From: Ewingella sp963519305
Lineage (GTDB): Bacteria; Pseudomonadota; Gammaproteobacteria; Enterobacterales; Enterobacteriaceae
Assembly: GCA_963519305.1 (NCBI GenBank)
Contig: CAUQMS010000003.1
Location: 62,001-126,000, forward strand
Length of the DNA: 64,000 bases
Direction of reading: 5' to 3'
The position numbers and the translations under genes are program-made. Positions 25,461-34,448 of this stretch are shown piece by piece. The notes beneath the pieces were generated by a model that was not told the origin of the DNA, did not search any database, and saw nothing but the letters and a program-made list of their open reading frames with translations. Within the stretch, counting starts at the first letter, position 1; the number at the start of each line of letters is the position of its first letter.

Positions 25461-27041
25461 TCAGTTAAAACTCGGCAACAAAGCTTCAATGACCGGCGGC
25501 CACTGCTCACGGCTGGCCCAAAGACGCATGGCTTCAACGTCCGGGGCCATCAGGCGGTCGCGCTCAAGATAGGCCACTTTTTCGCGAATAAGATGCAGCT
25601 CATTTTCCAGCACCGCGGAGCTTTTCAGTGGACGGATAAAATCAATACCCTGCGCGGCGGCCATGGCTTCAATACCTACGACCACGGCGGTGTTAAAGCA
25701 CATATCCCCCAGACGGCGCGCGGCGTAAGTTGCCATTGAAACGTGATCTTCCTGATTGGCAGAGGTCGGCAGGCTGTCTACGCTGCCCGGATGCGCGAGA
25801 GATTTGTTCTCAGACGCCAGTGCGGCCGCCGTCACCTGGGCAATCATAAAGCCGGAGTTAACGCCGCCGTCGTTGACCAGAAAAGCCGGCAGGCCCGACA
25901 GGCCGGTATCAAGCAGCAGCGCCAGACGGCGTTCAGAAATGGCACCAATTTCCGCCACGGCCAGAGCGATAATATCAGCCGCAAAGGCCACCGGTTCAGC
26001 GTGGAAATTACCTCCCGAAATCACGTCGCCGTTTTCAGCAAACACCAGCGGGTTATCCGACGCCGCATTAGCTTCAATTTGCAGCACGCGTGCCGCATGT
26101 TGCAGATTATCCAGGCACGCCCCCATCACCTGAGGCACGCAGCGAATGGAGTAAGGGTCCTGCACACGGCTGCAGTCAGCATGAGAGGTGACAACGTCAC
26201 TCCCTTCCAGCAATGCACTGACCGCCGCCGCAACGGCGATCTGCCCCAGCTGGCCGCGGGCCTGATGAATACGCGGGTCAAGCGGTTTTACTGAGCCTTT
26301 GATGGCTTCCAGTGACAGTGCGCCTGCTACCAGACCAGCGGAAAATACCCGTTCGGCCTCAAACAGCCCGGCCAGTGCCAGAGACGTCGAAACCTGCGTG
26401 CCGTTAAGCAGCGCCAGCCCCTCTTTCGGCCCCAGCTCAACCGGTTTTAGTCCGACCCTCGCCAGCCCTTCGATAGCTGACATTCTTACACCCTGCGCCG
26501 TCACTTCGCCTTCCCCAATTAACATCAGAGAAAGGTGTGCCAGCGGGGCTAAATCGCCTGAGGCACCGACAGAACCTTTCTCAGGAATACAAGGCAACAC
26601 GCCCGCATTCAGCAACGTGATCAGGGCATCGATCACTTCCATGCGGATACCAGAATGGCCCCGTGACAGACTTAAAATTTTGGTGGTCATGATCAGACGC
26701 ACGACGTTATCCGCTAACTCCTTGCCCACACCGACGCTGTGCGATAGCACCAGATTGCGCTGCAGTTCCGCCAGCCGTTCCGCCGGGATCCGGGTCTGGG
26801 CCAGTTTGCCGAAACCCGTGTTAATTCCGTAGACCACTTTGCCGGACTCAACGATGCGGGTGACCGTTTCCTGCGAAGCCAGCACGCCTGCCCGCGCCTC
26901 TTCAGCCAGCTCAACGCGAACCGTCCAGGGTTGCTGTTGATCGGCACGTTTCTTGGCAGAATAAATGGTGCGCAGCATGGTCAGATCAACCTGACCCGGA
27001 TGCAGACGGCAGACGGTAATGTCATTAGCTGAAAGCGACAT
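25461..27041 (-). CDS. hutH: Histidine ammonia-lyase
   Basis: A 526-residue enzyme that deaminates L-histidine to urocanate, the entry step of the pathway. The MIO electrophile forms from A160-S161-G162 in KGSVGASGDLAPLAHL. The catalytic YGINTGFGKL (about 71-80), LLNGTQ and SANQEDHVSM segments are all intact. AGGAT provides the ribosome-binding site. A HutC-type operator (27052-27064) sits directly upstream and partly covers the translation-initiation region, so repression by HutC is likely. hutU follows immediately. Confidence 0.97.
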   Translation of the reverse strand: MSLSANDITVCRLHPGQVDLTMLRTIYSAKKRADQQQPWTVRVELAEEARAGVLASQETVTRIVESGKVVYGINTGFGKLAQTRIPAERLAELQRNLVLSHSVGVGKELADNVVRLIMTTKILSLSRGHSGIRMEVIDALITLLNAGVLPCIPEKGSVGASGDLAPLAHLSLMLIGEGEVTAQGVRMSAIEGLARVGLKPVELGPKEGLALLNGTQVSTSLALAGLFEAERVFSAGLVAGALSLEAIKGSVKPLDPRIHQARGQLGQIAVAAAVSALLEGSDVVTSHADCSRVQDPYSIRCVPQVMGACLDNLQHAARVLQIEANAASDNPLVFAENGDVISGGNFHAEPVAFAADIIALAVAEIGAISERRLALLLDTGLSGLPAFLVNDGGVNSGFMIAQVTAAALASENKSLAHPGSVDSLPTSANQEDHVSMATYAARRLGDMCFNTAVVVGIEAMAAAQGIDFIRPLKSSAVLENELHLIREKVAYLERDRLMAPDVEAMRLWASREQWPPVIEALLPSFN

Positions 27042-27051
27042 AAACTAATCC

Positions 27052-27064
27052 TGTATAGACAAGT
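27052..27064 (-). promoter_or_regulatory. HutC-type operator upstream of hutH
   Basis: TGTATAGACAAGT on the plus strand (ACTTGTCTATACA on the coding strand). The same TTGTCTATACA core occurs before hutF/hutC and before hutI, which supports a shared HutC operator. Confidence 0.75.
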
Positions 27065-27140
27065 AAAAAGCGAATAATACCCGGCGAAACGCTGCCTGAC
27101 GGGTGGCTGATGACTCAAATGACGAAACGGTGTTAATGAT

Positions 27141-27743
27141 TCAGTTTGCTGCAGCCCTTTGGCGTGGAGGTCCGATTTCAACCCACAGCAATAATGATTC
27201 TGCCAGCAGGGGCTGAACGTTCAGACTGAGCAGTGGTTCCTTTTGTCGTTCATGCGTCCAGAACACGCCTTCGCGGGCGGACAGCGAAAATACATCTTCT
27301 GCCTGCCATTGCCCTTGTAAAACGTACAACAGACCCGCACAGTGGCGGCTGGCGCTAAAGCCGCCACGCTGAGCAATAACACTCGCACTGGTCTGCCCCC
27401 GGCGAGTCATAATATTAAAGTCCGTGGTGATTCCATTAACCAGATGCGCGCGAATGGCGGTTTCTCCGGCAAAAGCAAAGGGTTCTGCGGGGCGGTCAAG
27501 GCGGTGCTCAATGTCCCCTTCCGCCGACAACACTACGCCCGCACCGCTAAGCAGCGTGATGGAGCGGTCAATACCTTCGAAACGCGAAAACGGGCCATCA
27601 GCCGCAATCGTCGCAATGCTTGCGCGCCAGTCAAACTGCGCTTGACCTGCAGGCCAGCTGATGATTTCACGGGTTTCTCCCCCGCCATTGCGCCAGGCGC
27701 TGACCGGCAGGCTGTCAAATGAAAACTGCGTCAGACCGCTCAT
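27141..27743 (-). CDS. hutD: HutD-family protein
   Basis: A 200-residue cupin-like protein of the HutD/Ves family that commonly travels with hut genes. The N-terminus (SAWRNGGGETREI) is the family's most conserved segment. No enzyme activity is established; a governing role that limits the level of hut metabolism has been proposed for family members. Its ATG overlaps the hutF stop by four bases, so it is expressed with hutF. It ends about 100 bp before the hutHU operon. Confidence 0.9.
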   Translation of the reverse strand: MSGLTQFSFDSLPVSAWRNGGGETREIISWPAGQAQFDWRASIATIAADGPFSRFEGIDRSITLLSGAGVVLSAEGDIEHRLDRPAEPFAFAGETAIRAHLVNGITTDFNIMTRRGQTSASVIAQRGGFSASRHCAGLLYVLQGQWQAEDVFSLSAREGVFWTHERQKEPLLSLNVQPLLAESLLLWVEIGPPRQRAAAN

Positions 27744-29113
27744 GGTCGATCCTCTGCCAGCAGTAGCAGCAGGGCAAGAAAATCAGCGCTGGCCTGACGC
27801 TGTTGCGGGTGCTGGCCGTTAATCACTTTGGCAACGCCCCCCACAAACACGTCGCGGATTTGCGCTGAGCTGCCCGCAAACAACCATCGGTTGAGCAGCT
27901 CACTGTCTTTCGCGGCGGCCAGATAAGGATCATCGCCATCCAGTACCAGCCAGTCGGCGCGGTATCCGGCGGCCAACTGACCAACAGGTGCGCCGCAAGC
28001 CTGAGCACCACCTGCCAGCGCCTGGGTGTAGAGCAAATCGCCCACCGAAGGCTGACTGGCGTTCGTCAGCCGGTTACGACGCTGGTCGCGCAGACGCTGG
28101 CCATACTCCAGCCAGCGCAACTCTTCCACCACGTTGAGGGAAACATGGCTGTCAGAGCCAATTCCCCAGCGGCCTTTATGCGCCAGATAATCCACACCGG
28201 GAAAAATGCCGTCACCGAGATTGGCCTCGGTGGTCGGACACAGCCCCACCACGGCACCGCTGGCGGCAATGCTTGCCAGCTCGAAGCGGTCAGGATGAGT
28301 GGCATGAATCAGGCACCAGCGGTTGTCCACATCCACGTTATCAAACAGCCATGAAACAGGCCGCTGGCCGCTCCACTCCAGACAGTCATTCACCTCTTTT
28401 TGCTGCTCGGCAATATGAATATGCACGGGCAGCGAGGCGTCGCTGGCGGCCAGAACGTCGGTCATCTGCTCGCGGGAAACAGCGCGCAGGGAGTGAAAGC
28501 ACAGTCCCTGATTTTGTAATAGTTTGCCTTTAAGCTGCCCGGCAATCACCTGATGTTGTTTAAGGTATTGTTCAGCATTCTGAATAAAGCGTTTTTGCCC
28601 GCTCTGCGCAGGTTGCGCACCAAATCCCGCATAGCTGTAAAGAACCGGCAGCAGCGTCAGACCAATCCCGACGGTTTGTGCCGCCTCACTCAGATGCGCG
28701 GTCATTTCGCCCATGTCGGCGTAAGGTTTACCGTCGAGATCGTTATGCAGATAGTGGAACTCCGCGACCTGCGTATAACCGCCTTTCAGCATTTCGATAT
28801 ACAATTGGCGGGCAATCACCCCAATCTGCGGCGGCGTCAGCCGGGCGACCATGCGGTACATCAGGTCACGCCAGGTCCAGAAGCTGTCCTGCGGGTTACC
28901 CGCTACTTCCGCCAGCCCCGCCATCACCCGCTGAAAGGCGTGCGAATGCAGGTTTGGCATTCCCGGAACAACGGCACCGCTGAGCCGGTGGCAGCCTTCA
29001 GGCCCGGTATCTGCCGTCACAGAACTAAGCAGTCCTGCGGCATCAACGTGCAGTCGAACATTGCGTGCCCAGCCCTGTGGCAGTAAGGCGCGCGGCGCGA
29101 AATAACCCGGCAT
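27740..29113 (-). CDS. hutF: Formimidoylglutamate deiminase
   Basis: A 457-residue amidohydrolase-superfamily enzyme that converts N-formimidoyl-L-glutamate to N-formyl-L-glutamate and ammonia. Metal-binding and catalytic segments are visible: MPNLHSHAFQRVMAG, HIHIAEQQKEV, LIHATHPD and GIGSDSHVSLNVVEELR. The ATG at 29113 (MPGYFAPR) is preferred over an upstream TTG since AGGA lies just before it. Together with HutG this makes the five-step route. It diverges from hutC across a region with a HutC-type operator. Confidence 0.95.
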   Translation of the reverse strand: MPGYFAPRALLPQGWARNVRLHVDAAGLLSSVTADTGPEGCHRLSGAVVPGMPNLHSHAFQRVMAGLAEVAGNPQDSFWTWRDLMYRMVARLTPPQIGVIARQLYIEMLKGGYTQVAEFHYLHNDLDGKPYADMGEMTAHLSEAAQTVGIGLTLLPVLYSYAGFGAQPAQSGQKRFIQNAEQYLKQHQVIAGQLKGKLLQNQGLCFHSLRAVSREQMTDVLAASDASLPVHIHIAEQQKEVNDCLEWSGQRPVSWLFDNVDVDNRWCLIHATHPDRFELASIAASGAVVGLCPTTEANLGDGIFPGVDYLAHKGRWGIGSDSHVSLNVVEELRWLEYGQRLRDQRRNRLTNASQPSVGDLLYTQALAGGAQACGAPVGQLAAGYRADWLVLDGDDPYLAAAKDSELLNRWLFAGSSAQIRDVFVGGVAKVINGQHPQQRQASADFLALLLLLAEDRP

Positions 29114-29191
29114 AAAAAGGTCCTGAATATTAATTAACAAGGATGATCACAAATGTTGCCTATCGGGAAACAATTGCGACACGCTTAAGCT

Positions 29192-29210
29192 ACTTGTCTA
29201 TACATATACA
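29192..29210. promoter_or_regulatory. HutC-type operator between hutF and hutC
   Basis: ACTTGTCTATACATATACA, with the core TTGTCTATACA shared with the sites at 27052 and 30328. It lies in the 255-bp divergent region and could repress hutFD and regulate hutC itself. Confidence 0.75.
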
Positions 29211-29368
29211 TATGCCCGCACGGGCTGTAAACTTACTCGTGCTGTTTTTTTAATAATTACGTCTCTCATCACGCAGTGAGATATCCCCAAAGGCCTTCGT
29301 TTACAGTGAATTATTGATTACACTTTACCAATCTAAAGCCCGCCGGCTTTTCCCTATGAGGTTGTCCC

Positions 29369-30154
29369 ATGTCTGAAACAACGCCGTCCTCCCTGCAGGG
29401 GGTCACCCAGAAAACTTTGTCGGAACTGGCTGCCGCAATGAGCGATGCACCAGCGCCGATCTACCAGCGGGTAAAACAGGCGATCATCGGGCAAATTCGC
29501 GAAGGTGTCTGGCAACCGCATCAGCGCGTGCCGTCGGAAAGTGAACTGGTCAATGAACTGGGCGTCAGCCGGATGACCATCAACCGCGCCCTGCGCGAGC
29601 TGACCGGCGAAGGTTTCCTGATCCGTATGCAGGGTGTCGGCACGTTTGTGGCCGAGGCCAAGGCTTACACGCCAATGCTCGAAGTGCATAACATTGCTGA
29701 TGAGATAGCCCGGCGAGGTCACCGCCATAGCAGCCAGATTCTGGCCTGCGAGGCACGACCAGCAGATGCCGAACAGGCACTGCAACTGGGAATTAAACCC
29801 GGCGAAAAGCTGTTTTATTCGCAGATCGTCCACTTTGAGAATGACGTGCCGGTACAAATCGAAGATCGCTTCGTAAACCCGGACGCCGCGCCCGATTACC
29901 TGCAACAGGTGATGAACAGCGCTACGCCGTACACTTATCTGATGAAAATTGCGCCGCTGACCGCCGGTGAGCATCGCGTTGAAGCGATAAGCGCCAGCGA
30001 TACCCAGCGCCAGTTGTTGCAGTTGAAAGAACATGAGCCCTGTCTCCTGATTCATCGACGTACCTGGAGCGGTAACCGCGTGGTGACTTCCGCACGTCTG
30101 GTGTACCCCGGCTCCCGCTACCAGCTGTTTGGCCGCTTCACCAGCCACGGCTGA
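29369..30154 (+). CDS. hutC: Histidine-utilisation repressor
   Basis: A 261-residue GntR-family, HutC-subfamily repressor that responds to urocanate in characterised relatives. The winged helix-turn-helix is at about residues 30-95 (YQRVKQAIIGQIREGVWQPH, then VPSESELVNELGVSRMTINR). The UTRA effector-binding domain covers the C-terminal half (about 115-255, ending with RLVYPGSRYQLFGRF). Transcribed away from hutFD. Its probable sites are the three TTGTCTATACA operators in this cluster. Confidence 0.95.
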   Translation: MSETTPSSLQGVTQKTLSELAAAMSDAPAPIYQRVKQAIIGQIREGVWQPHQRVPSESELVNELGVSRMTINRALRELTGEGFLIRMQGVGTFVAEAKAYTPMLEVHNIADEIARRGHRHSSQILACEARPADAEQALQLGIKPGEKLFYSQIVHFENDVPVQIEDRFVNPDAAPDYLQQVMNSATPYTYLMKIAPLTAGEHRVEAISASDTQRQLLQLKEHEPCLLIHRRTWSGNRVVTSARLVYPGSRYQLFGRFTSHG

Positions 30155-30327
30155 TGTCCCTGAGCAGGCTGCCCCACAGCCTGCTTCTTCTTGCCGAAAG
30201 CACTGTATTTATAACCAGACCCTGGATCCAGCACTGCCCCTCAAATCTGGAATGTACCTCGAAATACGAAAAATACGCCCCGCTCATCCCTTGCCGCTTT
30301 TTGGTGAATGCGTTAGCTTGATTGCGG

Positions 30328-30344
30328 TTGTCTATACAAGACAA
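30328..30344 (+). promoter_or_regulatory. HutC-type operator upstream of hutI
   Basis: TTGTCTATACAAGACAA, the most symmetric of the three sites. It lies 20 bp before the hutI ATG. Confidence 0.78.
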
Positions 30345-30363
30345 AAACAGTCAGGAGTTTTGC

Positions 30364-31626
30364 ATGGCGTCACTGAATCCCCCCAATACCGCTGCTTCCG
30401 GCACGATAATTTGCGACAGTCTGTGGACCGGCGCGTCGCTTGTGACCATGCATAATGGGCGCTATAACCCCATTGAAAACGGCGTGCTGGCCGTCAAAGA
30501 TGGTTTGATCATCTGGCTTGGCACTGCGGCTGACAGCCCGGAGTTTGTCACTCAGGTTCGGCATGATTTTGGTGGCGGGATTGTGACCCCAGGTCTGATC
30601 GACTGTCATACCCATCTGGTTTTCGGCGGCGATCGCAGCGCCGAATTCGAAAAGCGCCTGAATGGCGTCAGCTATGCCGAGATTGCAGCTCAGGGTGGCG
30701 GGATCCTGTCGACTGTGAATGCTACGCGTAAGGCCAGTCATCAACAGCTGTTTGAGCAGGCCCGTTTTAGGCTGGCGCCTCTTCTGGCCGAGGGCGTGAC
30801 CTGTGTCGAGATCAAATCAGGTTACGGGCTGAGCGATGAAAGCGAGCTGAAAATGCTGCGGGTGATCCGCGAACTGGCGCAAAAAATGCCGGTCAGGGTG
30901 ACATCCACCTGCCTTGCCGCCCACGCCTTACCTCCGGAATTCAAAGGCCGGGCGGATGACTATATTTCCCATATCTGCGAAGTTTTATTGCCACAGGTGG
31001 CAGCAGAAAAACTGGCCGATGCGGTGGATGCCTTTTGTGAGCATCTGGCCTTTTCACCTGAGCAGGTCGAACGGGTATTTCAGGCCGCCATTCGCCTGGG
31101 TTTGCCGGTAAAACTCCACGCTGAGCAACTCTCTTCCCTGCACGGCAGCCAGCTGGCTGCACGCTATGGCGCACTGTCCGCCGATCATCTGGAATATGCG
31201 ACTGAAGAGGACGCGCAGGCGATGGCCGCTTCAGGCACCGTCGCCGTTCTGCTGCCCGGCGCATTTTATTTATTGCGCGAAACACAGCGCCCGCCGGTAG
31301 AACTGTTTCGTAAACATGGCGTACCGATGGCGATTGCCAGCGATGCCAACCCCGGAACCTCGCCTGCACTTTCATTACGCCTGATGCTGAATATGGCCTG
31401 CACGCTGTTTCGGATGACGCCGGAAGAGGCGCTGGCAGGAGCAACCTGCCACGGTGCCCGTGCTCTGGGTTTGCAAAATTCGCATGGGACACTGGAAGTG
31501 GGAAAAGTGGCTGACTTTGTTCACTGGCCGCTGGCTCGCCCGGCGGAACTGGTTTATTGGTTGGGCGGACAGCTGCCCTGTACCGTGGTTTATCAAGGAA
31601 ATATCCGGGGAGATATCCGTCTATGA
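30364..31626 (+). CDS. hutI: Imidazolonepropionase
   Basis: A 420-residue amidohydrolase that opens the ring of 4-imidazolone-5-propionate to give N-formimidoyl-glutamate. The metal site begins with H-x-H in GLIDCHTHLVFGGDRS, followed by KLHAEQLSSLHGSQLAA, SADHLEYA and AIASDANPGTSPALSL. Start at 30364 follows a clear CAGGAG and fits the family; an upstream extension of 14 codons has no support. Transcription probably starts near the HutC site just upstream. The stop overlaps the hutG ATG (ATGA). Confidence 0.97.
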   Translation: MASLNPPNTAASGTIICDSLWTGASLVTMHNGRYNPIENGVLAVKDGLIIWLGTAADSPEFVTQVRHDFGGGIVTPGLIDCHTHLVFGGDRSAEFEKRLNGVSYAEIAAQGGGILSTVNATRKASHQQLFEQARFRLAPLLAEGVTCVEIKSGYGLSDESELKMLRVIRELAQKMPVRVTSTCLAAHALPPEFKGRADDYISHICEVLLPQVAAEKLADAVDAFCEHLAFSPEQVERVFQAAIRLGLPVKLHAEQLSSLHGSQLAARYGALSADHLEYATEEDAQAMAASGTVAVLLPGAFYLLRETQRPPVELFRKHGVPMAIASDANPGTSPALSLRLMLNMACTLFRMTPEEALAGATCHGARALGLQNSHGTLEVGKVADFVHWPLARPAELVYWLGGQLPCTVVYQGNIRGDIRL

Positions 31627-32450
31627 GTCTGAATTCTATATCCACTGCCGCTGACCCATACCATTTCACGGCAGGCAGCAGCCCGTTGTTGATCAGTATT
31701 CCCCACGCCGGTACGCGTCTGACGCCTGAGGTCGCCAGCGGCCTGAGCGACGACGCCCTGCCGCTGTCTGATACTGACTGGCATATTCCTGAGCTTTATG
31801 ATTTTGCGCACCGTCTGGGGGCCAATATTGTGGCCGGCCAGTATTCACGGTTTGTCATTGATCTTAATCGCCCGTCTGATGACCAGCCCCTGTACACCAC
31901 CGCCACTACCGGGCTGTTTCCCGATACCTTGTTTGACGGCCGTCCGACCTTCAAACCCGGTCATCAGCCCGATGATGCCACCCGCCAGCAGTATCTCGAA
32001 CAGATCTGGCAGCCCTATCATCAGAAAATTGCCTCGGAGCTGGCGCGGATAAAACAGCAATACGGCTACGCGCTGTTGTTTGATGCGCACTCTATCGCCT
32101 CGGTTATCCCGCGGTTGTTCGATGGAAAACTGCCGGATTTGAATCTCGGTACCAACAGCGGTGCCAGCTGTTCCCCAGAGCTGAGCCGTTCACTGGAAGC
32201 GATATGCCAGCAGCAAACGCAGTTCAGCCACGTGCTAAACGGCCGTTTCAAAGGCGGTTATATCACCCGCGCCTACGGCCAGCCAGAGCAAGATCAGCAC
32301 GCCATTCAGTTGGAACTGGCGCAGTGTAATTACATGGAAGAACTGGAGCCGTTCGGTTATCTCGACGATAAAGCCGCGCGATTGCAAAAACTTCTGCAAC
32401 TCTTGCTGGAAGGGATGCTGCACTGGGGAGTAAAAACCTACGGCCGCTAG
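31623..32450 (+). CDS. hutG: N-formylglutamate deformylase
   Basis: A 275-residue N-formylglutamate amidohydrolase that releases formate and glutamate, the last step of the pathway. The conserved beginning SPLLISIPHAGTRLTPEV, the metal-ligand segment DLNRPSDDQPLY, and HSIASVIPRLFDG and FKGGYITRAYGQ are family marks. The ATG at 31623 overlaps the hutI TGA by four bases. It belongs to the deformylase type, not the arginase-like formiminoglutamase that is also named HutG elsewhere. Confidence 0.95.
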   Translation: MSLNSISTAADPYHFTAGSSPLLISIPHAGTRLTPEVASGLSDDALPLSDTDWHIPELYDFAHRLGANIVAGQYSRFVIDLNRPSDDQPLYTTATTGLFPDTLFDGRPTFKPGHQPDDATRQQYLEQIWQPYHQKIASELARIKQQYGYALLFDAHSIASVIPRLFDGKLPDLNLGTNSGASCSPELSRSLEAICQQQTQFSHVLNGRFKGGYITRAYGQPEQDQHAIQLELAQCNYMEELEPFGYLDDKAARLQKLLQLLLEGMLHWGVKTYGR

Positions 32451-32626
32451 TCAGCGGACCATTCAGCTTCCGGTTACATGACTTTTCCGGGCAGGTATGG
32501 ACACCTGCTCTGTCATTGCCTCACTCCGTCCTGCTATCGCCAAACCGTCACCCGCCTGACATAAATTCGTCATCTGCTCCTCTTAAGCTGCTGCGTAACA
32601 GTAAATCCCAAAGAGGATAGTTCCCC

Positions 32627-33376
32627 ATGCTCATTCCAGACCCTGCGGTTCTGGCAGCGCGCCCCTGTGCGCCTGCTTTACCTGCTATCGCTGTCCATCA
32701 GGTAAGCCAGCTTTTCGGGGCCAACCGGGTACTTAATCACGTCAGTCTTCAGGTGCCGAAAGGCACTATCGTCGCTCTGCTCGGTCCGTCCGGATGCGGT
32801 AAAAGCACCCTGCTGAAACTGCTGGCGGGATTGTTACATCCGTCATCCGGTGAAATCCATTTTGGTGCAACATGCGTAGCGGCGGGCAGTTTCAGTCTGC
32901 CACCGGAGAAGCGTTCTCTCGGCATGGCTTTTCAGGACTACGCACTGTGGCCACATATGAGCGTCTACCAGAACGTCGCCTTTCCGCTGCAAATGCGCGG
33001 TGTGCGCAGCACTCTTCAGCGTGAAAAAGTGATGGCGACGCTCGACCGCGTTGGCCTGGCCGATTTCGCCGCACGCCGTCCGTCGGAGCTCTCCGGCGGG
33101 CAGCAGCAGCGAGTGGCGCTGGCGCGGGCCATTGTGGCTGAGCCGCAGATCCTGCTGTTTGATGAACCGCTGTCCAACCTCGACCGCGACCTGCGCGAGA
33201 GCCTGTGCGAAGAGATGGCCTCCCTGCTGCGCCAGTTGGGTACGACTGCCGTGTATGTCACGCATGATCCGCATGAAGCCCGAACGATGGCGCACTGCAT
33301 CGCCCGGATGGAACAGGGGCAGATTGCACGCCTCGATCAGATTGAACCTTCCCGTGTTACTCCTTTTGTTGCTTAA
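32627..33376 (+). CDS. ABC transporter ATP-binding protein (FbpC-type)
   Basis: A 249-residue ATPase with Walker A GPSGCGKST (about 54-62), the motif LSGGQQQRVALARAIV, Walker B LLFDEPLSNLDR and the switch histidine in YVTHDPHEA. It is shorter than FbpC/AfuC proteins, which carry about 100 extra C-terminal residues. It begins a three-gene set with the binding protein six bases downstream. Family resemblance points to ferric-iron, phosphonate or similar small-anion import. No Fur box is seen upstream, so iron is not assured. Confidence 0.88.
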   Translation: MLIPDPAVLAARPCAPALPAIAVHQVSQLFGANRVLNHVSLQVPKGTIVALLGPSGCGKSTLLKLLAGLLHPSSGEIHFGATCVAAGSFSLPPEKRSLGMAFQDYALWPHMSVYQNVAFPLQMRGVRSTLQREKVMATLDRVGLADFAARRPSELSGGQQQRVALARAIVAEPQILLFDEPLSNLDRDLRESLCEEMASLLRQLGTTAVYVTHDPHEARTMAHCIARMEQGQIARLDQIEPSRVTPFVA

Positions 33377-33382
33377 CCTCTG

Positions 33383-34375
33383 ATGGAAAAAATAAATATG
33401 AACCGCACTCCGACTTCACTCAAAACAGGCTTAATGACGGCAATGACTCTTTCTCTCGCTATGGCGGCAGGCAGCGCGCAGGCGTTGACGCTCTACACCG
33501 CCGGTCCCGGATCGCTGGCAAAAAAACTGGCGGCCGGTTATGAAAAACAGACCGGCGTCAAAGTGGACGTTTTTCAGGCCACGACCGGCAAAGTGATGGC
33601 GCGTCTGGATGCTGAACAGGCCAATCCGCGGGCTGATATTTTGATTTCCGCCTCATGGGACACCGCCACCGATCTGCAAAAGCGCGGCTGGTTGCTGGAG
33701 TATCAAAGCCCGAACGCGACAGAGGTTCCCGCACAGTTCAAAACGCCGTATTACGTTGCTCAGGGTATCTCGGCACTGGGCATTGTGTGGAATACCAAAA
33801 GCGGCACGCCGGAACCGCAGGACTGGGCAGATTTAGCCAAACCGGCCTTTAAAGACAAAGTGACAACGCCAGACCCTGCACTGTCGGGCGCTTCACTGGA
33901 TTTGCTGATCGGATTACAAAATGCTCATGCACAGCAGGCATGGACGCTGTTTGATGACCTGAAAGCCAACGGCATGATCATCGCCGGGCCGAACGCTCAG
34001 GCGCTGACGCCGGTGTTGCAGGGGGCAAAAGCTGCCGTATTCGGTGCAGTGGATTACGTAGCCTACAGCAGCGTACAGGATGGCGAAGCGGTAAAAGTGA
34101 TCTTCCCTGCCAGCGGTACGGTGATCGCCCCGCGCCCGATGATGATCCTAAAATCAAGCAAGGAGCAGAAAGAAGCCAAAGCCTTTATCGATTATGCACT
34201 GTCTGACGAAGGCCAGAAACTGGTGGCCGACGCCTGGCTGATGCCTGCGCGTACCGATATCAGCGCCAAACGTCCGCTGTTTAAAACCCTGAAGCTACTG
34301 CCGGAAGAGACTCAACCTTCGGCATCGCGCAAAGAGGTTCTGGATCGTTTCGCCAGCCTGTTCGGCCAGCGCTGA
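33383..34375 (+). CDS. ABC transporter substrate-binding protein (FbpA-like)
   Basis: A 330-residue periplasmic protein. A signal peptide ends near AAGSAQALT; the residues that follow (LTLYTAGPGSLAKKLAAGYE) are typical of the FbpA/FutA and phosphonate-binding group. DYVAYSS (about 224-230) may hold the tyrosine that such proteins use for iron, but identity of the ligand is unproved. The ATG at 33383 or the one five codons later (MNRTPTSL) is the start. A hairpin follows the gene. Confidence 0.88.
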   Translation: MEKINMNRTPTSLKTGLMTAMTLSLAMAAGSAQALTLYTAGPGSLAKKLAAGYEKQTGVKVDVFQATTGKVMARLDAEQANPRADILISASWDTATDLQKRGWLLEYQSPNATEVPAQFKTPYYVAQGISALGIVWNTKSGTPEPQDWADLAKPAFKDKVTTPDPALSGASLDLLIGLQNAHAQQAWTLFDDLKANGMIIAGPNAQALTPVLQGAKAAVFGAVDYVAYSSVQDGEAVKVIFPASGTVIAPRPMMILKSSKEQKEAKAFIDYALSDEGQKLVADAWLMPARTDISAKRPLFKTLKLLPEETQPSASRKEVLDRFASLFGQR

Positions 34376-34393
34376 GACCGGTGACCTGCCGCG

Positions 34394-34417
34394 TCAGGGC
34401 TGCATCGCCAGCCCTGA
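34394..34417 (+). promoter_or_regulatory. Intercistronic hairpin between binding-protein and permease genes
   Basis: TCAGGGCTG (34394-34402) is exactly complementary to CAGCCCTGA (34409-34417) with a six-base loop and no U-tract. Such hairpins between binding-protein and permease genes commonly protect the upstream message from 3' exonucleases; that role is inferred. Confidence 0.55.
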
Positions 34418-34448
34418 TCACAAACGTCTTCATCTCAAAAAGACTCTG

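Noticed and set aside
27740..29113. Possible arginase-like formiminoglutamase in the hut cluster
   Set aside because: The gene at 27740 reads as a deiminase (HutF) and that at 31623 as a deformylase; no arginase-like fold was seen in the cluster.
32485..32515. GCAGGT/ACCTGC hairpin after hutG as terminator
   Set aside because: The stem is only six base pairs and has no U-tract, so it is not convincing.
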